This document shows positions 56,561 to 64,000 of a DNA stretch of 64,000 bases, one piece after another. A model generated the notes under the pieces. It was given only the letters and a program-made list of their open reading frames with translations. It was not told the DNA's origin and searched no databases. The first letter of the stretch is position 1. The number at the start of each line of letters is the position of its first letter. The position numbers and the translations under genes were made by a program. Source of the stretch: Diphasiastrum complanatum (lineage: Eukaryota; Streptophyta; Lycopodiopsida; Lycopodiales; Lycopodiaceae). The stretch spans positions 29,769,777 to 29,833,776 of the forward strand of contig CM055093.1 in NCBI GenBank assembly GCA_029204225.1, read 5' to 3'.

Positions 56561-56599
56561 TCAAGAACTAATCTACCGCCACCATACATGAGTCATTAC

Positions 56600-56880
56600 C
56601 ACGTGGGATATGAGAAAGGCCAAGGCCTTAATAAGATAACTTTTAATCATCAATATCCTATGCCACGTATAGATGATTTGTTTGATGCCCTTCATGGTCC
56701 TACTGGTGAGTGGACTGAACTGTAGCAAGCAAGGTTTGATCAGTTAAAGCGAGCTATCGATGAGTGCGTCACTCGAAAAATTGTTGACCTTCTAAAACCT
56801 TATATCCTTTATACAAATGTGAGTGAAATTGATATCAAAATTCGATGCTTGGCCTCAAATCCATTCAATAATGAGCATCC
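56600..56880 (+). pseudogene. Ty3/gypsy RT-to-RNase H sliver
   Basis: QYPMPRIDDLFDALHGP (RT palm entry, near 56650) is joined directly to GEWTEL and ARFDQLKRAIDECVTRK (start of RNase H, near 56740). The middle of RT, including its active site, is deleted. It lies in opposite orientation to the integrase fragment beside it. Confidence 0.7.
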
Positions 56881-57234
56881 TAAAAGTTGTATATACAAAA
56901 AAACCTAAAAAAGTATGACTCAAATTTTTGATAGCATATCAATCGAAAAACTTGTAATTCCTAAAATCACAATTTCTCGATACGAGACTGACTCAAAAAA
57001 TCCATACTTTTCTGAGTCATTGTAATTTTCAAGTCATTGTGTAATTTCTCAAGTCTTGTATATTTTCAATACTGTCGGTTAGAAATCCGACCTGCGTAAA
57101 CAGTTCACCTACTTTGTATATTCAAAGGCGGTTGTAATAAATGTAGCAGATAGCATTTAATGCTAATTAAATATTTAGCAAGTCGAAGATATTTTGTGAT
57201 TTTCACTCTCTTTAGCACTTTCTTTGTGAGTGAA

Positions 57235-58310
57235 TGCTTAGTATTTCACAAGTAAAATAATTCTCTATTATCAGGCCGTATAATAGCAATACTTCACATG
57301 TGTGAAGCCTTGGATCATCATTTCTTTGTTGTTCTTGCCTGGAATCACAAAACTGTCAACTAGAAGCTAGAATTGGAAGCTAGTCTTGATGTAGATTAAG
57401 ATCTCAAGCTACCAATCACTCTTTGTGATCATTTGCTATAATTTAGGAGATTTCATATTTGACTCAAATGAAAGCTAAATAAAATGGATCTGAATATTAC
57501 AAGTTCATTTCACATGTGTGGATAGGTCCTCACACGTGTGGATCCACATAGATGTCAAATATATACATGATGTAGCTTGATCTCCTTCCCTCACAAAATG
57601 GTGAGCAATCTCTCTGTGCTTGCTCTTTGCATGGAATGTGGGATTGGTTGCTAATGCTTGGCTTGATTGTTGTCACAATATATAATTGGCTGCTCTTCGA
57701 CCTCTCTTGAACTAAAAACATAAGTCTCAATACTCACTCTCAATGATTTGGAGGTTTAACAATCTTCTAAAACCATTCCACATCAAATCTATAATGAGAT
57801 CAATATATTATTACAAAGCAATTCACTAGTTTCACTCATCACAACTTGTTTGAATATTGAGAAAACACAAAAAATTTGGTGAAAGTACAACTCCAGCAGC
57901 CTCTCACACGTGTGAGAAGTACATCTGAACTTTACACACTAATCTGAACTTCAACTTCACAAGTGAACTATTAGTAAAGGTCGCCCTCCTTCAAAATAAT
58001 TCTAGCACCAATGCTTTCACCAAAAAAAAGATATTTGGATCATCATATAAGCTCTTTGACTTGGCTCAGATACCATGTCAAATTTTAGAGTTTTGGATTG
58101 AATTGGATCTACAAATGATCACAAAGAGTGATTGATAGCTTGGGATCTTGATCTACATCAAGACTAGCTTCCAATTCTACCTTCTAGTTGACAATTTTTG
58201 TGATTCCAAGCAAGAACAATCAAGAAATGATGATCCAAGACTTCACACGTGTGAAGTACTGCTACTGTACGACCTAATAATAGAGAATTAGTTTACTTGT
58301 GTGTCAAAAA
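57235..58310. repeat. Inverted LTR arms with primer-binding site
   Basis: 57235-57440 and 58115-58310 are inverted copies (CTTCACACRTGTGAAG, AGAAGCTAGAATTGGAAGC and GATCACAAAGAGTGATTG words). A primer-binding-like site TGGTATCTGAGCC (minus, 58063-58075) sits directly before an LTR start TGTCAAATTT at 58076. So two LTRs face opposite ways. No ORF lies between. Confidence 0.65.
57437..57565 (+). repeat. LTR segment repeated directly at 60981-61110
   Basis: ATAATTTAGGAGAT to GATCCACATAGATGTCAAAT recurs almost unchanged at 60981-61110, including the double CACACGTGTGGA/CACATGTGTGGA motif. The two may be the LTR pair of one element whose inside is the 57.6-61.0 kb stretch. Confidence 0.75.
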
Positions 58311-60980
58311 TAGGATAGATAATGTAATGCAGAAACTTCCTACTTTCAATGCATGACTATGCCTATCAAAAATTAAACAAAGTAGTAGTGATGAAAATCA
58401 CGTTCAATCTTTAACAACTAACTTTGAAATTGTTAGATACTAAGTGTTTACGTAGCCAAACATAAAGTATTGAATTCTCAGAGAATTTCTATCAGTTACA
58501 AAAGCAATACAGAGATTCATGCATTCTGACATCTACTGAACGCAATAAGAAGATAGTATTGATTCAGAAAAACGAAATCAGATGCTAATGAGCGCAAAAC
58601 AATAGTGGATAAAAATCGTGCACTCTAAGTTGTCTCTGAGTAACTGAGAATAAGTGTGATAATAAGCAGCTATGTTGATCAGCAGTAGCGCAATAGCAAC
58701 CCTAAAATAAATCTCTAAAAGACTGAACTAGAATGCTCAAGAGAGTTCAAGCTTAGAAGCTTGATAGAGAGCTAACAATAATACTTTCTGATTGTGAATG
58801 ATCTGCTTGATAAGAGTGCAGGAAGCATCGTGTAATAACACTCAACTCCTTCACAATTCATAATGTTGATTCGTTGCTTCTGAACTTGAAAAGAGATGTA
58901 TAAACATCTGATTTGTACTAAGTAATTAGGTCGTCAAATGCAATTGTCAGTTGGCTGGTGTCCGATGGCATTCATCTAGTTCCTTCTTAGAAATTGATTG
59001 CTAATAAGCGGTGAAAATTGGCCATAAACATTCTGTCTGCATAAATGAACTAAAACTGTCACTCTGCGGAAATGAACTAAAACTGCCACAGGCGACAGTG
59101 TCGCAAAAAGACAACAATATCGGTTTTTGCAAAAAAGCGATAGTGTCATAAAATCTCATTTTCTTAATATTGAGGTAGCCCCACACTTTGCCAGAGTCAT
59201 TTCCTTAACATTTGAGGCACTTTGAAAAATGCGACTCTGCATTTTTACTTGCAATTCCTGACAAGCGAAAAATGAGAAAAAGACGACACTGCAATTTTAC
59301 TCGTAATTCTTGACAGGCGACATTGTCGGGATTGTAGAGAGAGAAAATGTGACACTGTTGTCAAACTCTGTGTATTTCTGCAGACTGTGTAAAAACACTT
59401 ATAAATTTGCAGACTGTGTAAAGACATGGGAAAATCCGCAAAACTGGATAAACAATGTCATGAAAAAAAAATTGCACTAAAAAATGCAAATTCCAGCTAG
59501 AACTCTGGTGACAAATTGATAAAAGTCTCGAACGATTCGCAAAACTTTTGTGAAACTTGAATTATTTTTGTTCGAGAATAATTCGTGTTGGATCAATCAG
59601 GCTCTGTAACACAACAAAACGAAACGAGATGAAATATAGACGAAAACGAAACGAAGCGAAGCGAAGTGAAATTTAAACGAGCTTTGACATTGATTCATGC
59701 TGGAAGCATAGAGATCGCGAAACAATACGAAACGAAGTGAAACTAGACGAAAAAGAAGAATTCACGAAAAAGATCAATCAAGCTCTGTAACTAGACGAGA
59801 CAAAACGAAACGAAACAAGACGATACGAAGCGAAACGAAACGAAACTTAAGTGAGCTCTGAAATTGATTTACGCTTATAGCCAAGTGATTGCAAAGCGAA
59901 ATGAAACGAAACACGAAGCGAAAGCATTCAAAAACAAAATCAGTTTGTCAAGAATTCAGATATGATTGCTGGTCACTGCCGGCTATATCATTCATACAAT
60001 CCTCCAGAGTGTAGAACAACACTGCTAATCTACGTTATAACTTATTATAACATTCAACAAAATCAAACCAATGTGCGAAATTGAATAAACAAGTGAACCA
60101 GATACACGAATAGTAGTAGACTAATATTCATTCGAGATCATACAATCATTCAAAATAATATGTGCACAGCAGCTACAATATTATCTATTGATCTTCTGAT
60201 TTTTCAAGCACAGCATGACAAATCCACGCAGTGCATTGGCGTGAGAGAAATACAGTTCTCTCACGAATAATGTCTCGTTTACTAGCGGACTTCTGGATTT
60301 ATTGATCCTCTTACAAAATTGTCTCGCTCACAAGCGGACATGTATTCTATATTTTTTGTCTTACTTGTCTTTTTGGTATTATGCATCAAATAGAAATATA
60401 TAGTTCATGAACTTTTTCGTGTCGCATCACGTAACTTCCAGATTAGAAAGATTAAACATCTACAACTAATTGCGAATTACAAGAGTGGAAGATTGGCTAC
60501 GATCTAGAGTACTTCTGCTGATGTCATGATATCTGATCAAATACTTGTACCCCATGATACTTGGCTGATCTTCTTGGTCGTTCGTGGAGCAAGAATGATT
60601 TTGTGTCGCGAAACAATTTCATGTCATGTGTCGCAAAATTGTTTGCAAAGGATTTCGTTTCTTGTGTCTTTTCTGTCAAAATGAGAGTGGAGAGCCAGCA
60701 AGGCTTTGGCACTAGAAACTTTTTCTTTCTTCACAATGGATGAAAATCACAAGCTGATTGCTCCACAAACCAATGTTTCTCATCATTAGCTTCTCAATGG
60801 ATCCATCATGGATCAAGTACACAATCACCATAATCTCTCTCTAAACTGCATCCAGCACGTGTGGGATAGCTCATTGTACTCATCCATATCCACTTCGAAT
60901 AAGATCTATCTCATTTGCCACATCATCCATTGGTGGTTTCTATTGACCTTCTAGATTCCTACAATCTAGGATCTAACTCC
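58311..60980. other. Non-coding, repeat-rich stretch, probable retroelement leader and LTR
   Basis: No coding frame is convincing. It contains short near-palindromes of type GCGACAGTGTCGC (59091-59103) and GGCGACATTGTCGG (59317-59330), the CGAAA array at 59610-59935, and, near 60236-60290, GTGAGAGAAATACAGTTCTCTCAC, similar on the minus strand to the GTGAGAGAGAATAC part of the copia LTR at 40.1 kb. Confidence 0.5.
59610..59935 (+). repeat. Degenerate CGAAA/CGAAG pentamer array
   Basis: Clusters of AACGAAACGA-type words recur over 325 bases (59612-59665, 59718-59760, 59795-59855, 59895-59930), separated by two similar spacers (GAGCTTTGACATTGATTCATGC and GAGCTCTGAAATTGATTTACGC). So the array has a higher-order unit of about 100-190 bases. 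Confidence 0.8.
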
Positions 60981-61139
60981 TATAATTTAGGAGATTTTCA
61001 TACTTGACTCAAATGAAAGCTAAATAAAATGGATCTGAATATTACAAGTGTCATTTCACAAGTGTGGACAGGTCCTCACAGGTGTGGATCCACATAGATG
61101 TCAAATACATTGCAAAAAACCATGTGAAAATTGCTAAAT

Positions 61140-61815
61140 TCTAACAACTACTAGCCAAAGAACTATGGGACAGATGGCACAAAACTTAAACCAGAAGGTG
61201 ATGCAGCCATTATCACCAAGTGGAGATTGAAAGATGGCAAGGCTTTTGCCATGATCACTCTCAACATTAAGGACACCCAAATAAGTCACGTACATGCTGC
61301 TCAAACTACTAAGAATGCATGGGACATCCTAGCAACTCTCTACGATATCATAAATGTCACCTCTAAATTACATTTCAGGAAGAAATTCTTCACCCAACAT
61401 TGTTTTAGTAATATTGGAAGAATTTCTTGATTTTGGAATGAAATGATTTCTCTCTCTATCCTCTCTAGTACATGCTTGTGTGCTCGAACTTAAGTTCGAG
61501 CAAAGGAGCATTTTCTCGAACTTAAGTTCAAGCATAGCTCTTTGTCAAGTTTGTATTATTCAACTGAATTTTGAGCATAGGACCTCATAAAAGAAAAGAA
61601 TGGGACTTGGGATTGTTCCAAAATTTCTAAAACAGTGTTACCCTGAGAACGTCTAAAGCAAAAAATATTTTGAGTCATCTCAACACTTTCATAAATCTTA
61701 TGGAGTAGATGATTGCAACTGGCTCAGTCATTGAAGATGCTGATATTGTTATGACTTCATTATCTAGTCTACCTAAAGCCTATGAAAATTGGATCATGGC
61801 AAGAAATTCGGTATA
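61140..61815 (+). pseudogene. Ty1/copia Gag (UBN2) fragment
   Basis: LKDGKAFAMITLNIKDTQISH and TTKNAWDILATLYD (61220-61360) match copia UBN2-type Gag, followed by HFRKKFFT. After about 250 bases of non-matching sequence (61430-61690), the next Gag piece appears (MIATGSVIEDADIVMTSL, SLPKAYENWI; 61700-61800). Frame breaks and an AACTTAAGTTCGAG-type repeat (61484-61530) interrupt it. Confidence 0.75.
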
Positions 61816-62600
61816 AGAAAGGGGCAAATTATAGAGTGGCTGACGTATTGTGTCGAATAGTGTATCAAATATATGTCATTTGTGGTCATTGAAAATGAAC
61901 TATTAGTTGAAATAAAAAATGCTCAACTAGAGGATCCTGAGTGTAAGAGAGTGGAGCTTGAGGTTATTCATGGCCATGCAAAGTCTCAGGAGGAGAGCTC
62001 TATTCCCTTTGCTCATACTTATCTTAAGTATACCATAGAAGATGCTTTTGTTAAGAGGAATGAAAAGTTTCTCATTCCAACTTGTGAGGAGCTGTGTAGG
62101 AAAATCTTGCATTTCTGTCGCCCTAGTGCATGTAAACCTGGTGTGAATAAGAATTGTGAGTTGATCCGACGTAATTTTTGGTGGTCTGAAATTAATAAAG
62201 ATGTCCATAGTTATGTGACACATTGTTTTAAGTGTCAAGTTAACAAAGTCAAAAGGATTAAAGATCTTAGATCATTACATCTTTTGCCTATTCTAGAGGA
62301 AACATGAGACAGTGTATCGATGGACTTTATTACAAACTTGCCTCATACGAAAACTTCAACATGATGCCATAATGGTTGCAGTTGACAGAGTCACAAAAAT
62401 GGCTCATTTTATTCCAACCCATTATAAGATAGATGCACATGGGGTAGTTGATCTATTCATACAACATGTATTCAGACTTCATGGGTTACCATCATCCATA
62501 GTGTCTAATAGAGATACACGCTTTATGAATCATTTTTGGACTGCCGTAATGGATAAGCTTGAGGTGCGGTTGAGAATGAGCAATACTGCACAATAACATA
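61815..62600 (+). pseudogene. Ty3/gypsy RNase H end and integrase fragment
   Basis: It starts with the RNase H tail EIRYKKGANYRVADVLCRI. 61873-62307 encodes the linker and the integrase zinc region (KPGVNKNCELIRRNFWW, HCFKCQ), and 62370-62596 the integrase core (AVDRVTKMAHFIPTHY, GLPSSIVSNRDTRF). It stops at MSNTAQ, just before the catalytic Glu region. A stop at 62305-62307 and a frame change near 62340 break it. The left edge joins a copia Gag fragment within a few bases. Confidence 0.82.
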
Positions 62601-62964
62601 TCTCTATCAAAAGGATTAAAGATCTTAGATCATTACATCTTTTGCATATTCTAGAGAAAACGTGAGAGAGTTTATCGATGGACTTTATTACAAACTTGCC
62701 TAGTACGAAAACTTCAACATGATGCCATAATGGTTGCAGTTGACAGAGTCACAAAAATGGCTCATTTTATTCCAACCCATTATAAGATAGATGCACCTGG
62801 GGTAGTTGATCTATTCATACAACATGTATTCAGACTTCATGGGTTACCATCATCCATAGTGTCTGATAGAGATACACGCTTTATGAATCATTTTTGGACT
62901 GCGGTAATGGATAAGCTTGAGGTGCAATTGAGAATGAGCAATACTGCACAATAACATATCATGC
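62249..62964 (+). repeat. 358-base tandem duplication of the integrase core segment
   Basis: The unit starts CAAAAGGATTAAAGATCTTAG and repeats once with about a dozen differences; the second core copy is 62730-62954. 358 is not a multiple of three, so the copies lie in different frames. Confidence 0.92.
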
Positions 62965-63310
62965 GGATTCTGATGTGGACATTTGACGGATTTTTGAAAA
63001 TTTTATAATTCGTTGGAATTCGACGCATCGGAATCTGACATCCAGGCAAAAAATCCAAAACCAAAAGTCCGGTGATCGTGAAATTGTGGCGGCAACCAAT
63101 TTTAAAGTGCACGTTAGAATCTGACATGTCAAAATCCGATATCTCGACATGGATGTTAAATTTCGACGTCCATGTCAGCAATTCGAAAGCCTGTCCATGG
63201 TGTCTGGCTTCTAACGTCTTACACGGATGTCTGGCTTTTGACGTCCGCGACCCTGGACTATGACATGGACATCGGATTCTGACGTGTTTAGAAGATGTCG
63301 AAATCTGACA
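62960..63310. repeat. Degenerate repeats of a CGGAATCTGACATG-type word
   Basis: GGATTCTGATGTGG, CGGAATCTGACATC, AGAATCTGACATGTC, CGACATGGATG, CGACGTCCATGTC, ATCGGATTCTGACGTG and GAAATCTGACAT occur through the stretch on both strands at irregular spacing. No gene is seen. Confidence 0.6.
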
Positions 63311-63429
63311 TATGGTTCTTTTTTTCGAATTTGCGCATCCAGCGTCTTTCTTCTCACTTTGTTTTGTGCAAGTTGAAGCGATTCAAGACGAGTTTGGAGC
63401 AATTATTGCTATTCTTGAAGATCAATTTT

Positions 63430-64000
63430 TACTTTTGATGCTTAGAGGTTAGTGCTTGATGATATTGAAAGCTTTTGGAGTTCATGTTTTGTTTTTTTTT
63501 AAAGATAAATTTTGTTTTGTTTGTTTTGTGAAAGAAAGTGAAGAGAGGAAAGATAAATGTTTGAATAGATAGTGTTAAGTGTTAAGTGTTAAGTGTTTGA
63601 ATAGATAGTATCAAGTGTTTGAATAGATAGTGTTTGATTCTAAATTAATCTTAGATTGTAATTTGAGAGAGAGATAGAAATCTAGAGAGAGTGAGTGTGA
63701 GTGTTTGTTTTTTTTAATTTTGCATTGATTTAAAATTATATAAGATATTGTTTTTTTTGTAATAGATTGTTAGAATTATTTAGGATAGTGTTTGGTTCTA
63801 ATGGATTGTTAGATTTGTAATTTGAGAGAGAGAAGGAGAGAGAGGGAGGGAGAGGGAGAGGAGGATGAGGAGGAGGAGGAGGAGGAGGAGGTGGTGGTGT
63901 GGTATGTGTTTTGAATTTTCCATTGATTTATAATTTAGGATATTAGATAAATAGATATAGTGTTTGGTAGTAATTGATTGTTAGTTTTATAATGTGTGTG
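63430..64000. repeat. Low-complexity region
   Basis: It includes AAGTGTT repeats (63565-63592), three copies of GTGTTTGAATAGATAGT (63550-63630), GAGAGA tracts and a GGA/GGT trinucleotide run (about 63860-63898). No coding frame is seen. Confidence 0.8.

Overview
This is nuclear DNA from a land plant with a large, transposon-rich genome. The evidence is a plant-type MATE transporter gene with one GT-AG intron, Ty1/copia elements with TGGTATCAGAGC primer-binding sites, chromodomain-bearing Ty3/gypsy elements, and nested insertions. A gymnosperm or another large-genome vascular plant would fit, but nothing fixes the species. Only one gene looks like an ordinary host gene: the MATE transporter at 25.0-27.0 kb. 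No tRNA, rRNA or CRISPR array was recognised.

Layout. 0-4.9 kb: 5' part of a Ty1/copia element (minus strand, one open Gag-Pol frame running off the left edge, primer-binding site, 5' LTR), inserted into a decayed Ty3/gypsy pol (4.9-7.7 kb) that also carries a solo-like LTR. 7.7-9.6 kb: a copia pol fragment with an in-frame (TC)66(TG)60 microsatellite. 9.6-10.6 kb: retroelement-like ORFs. 10.8-19.0 kb: element A, a DNA transposon-like element. 19.0-20.2 kb: copia leader, primer-binding site and LTR. 20.2-31.3 kb: mostly non-coding DNA around the MATE gene. 32.4-40.6 kb: copia LTR elements, one LTR split by element B (32922-37453), an internally deleted relative of A in inverted orientation. 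About 41.2-44.5 kb: element C, a diverged relative. 45-56.8 kb: Ty3/gypsy LTRs and elements, including a chromovirus with both LTRs but no reverse transcriptase. 57-64 kb: LTR pieces, a copia gag/gypsy integrase patchwork and low-complexity DNA.

The striking content is the A/B/C element family. A and C each carry a broken gene in which a histone H3-like protein (H3-like N-terminal tail plus histone fold) is fused to a Ulp1/C48-type cysteine-peptidase-like domain. In A the first nine residues are MARTKQTTR; in C the core reads EIKKYQRSIELLI and IHAKRVTIMPK. Both genes share exon ends, and the position of the usual catalytic His is Gln in both. Convergent to this gene lies a second conserved accessory gene, present in A, B and C. 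A and B also share a coiled-coil ORF and a possible DDE-type transposase with a CxxC pair that I cannot place in a named superfamily. B lacks about 5 kb, including the H3-Ulp1 gene up to its last exons. A lacks the middle of the accessory gene. All copies carry disabling mutations, so a functional parent would have to exist elsewhere in the genome.

A plausible reading, which is inference, is that the family uses a transposase for movement and a chromatin-directed H3/Ulp1 fusion plus an accessory protein to interact with host chromatin or SUMO pathways.
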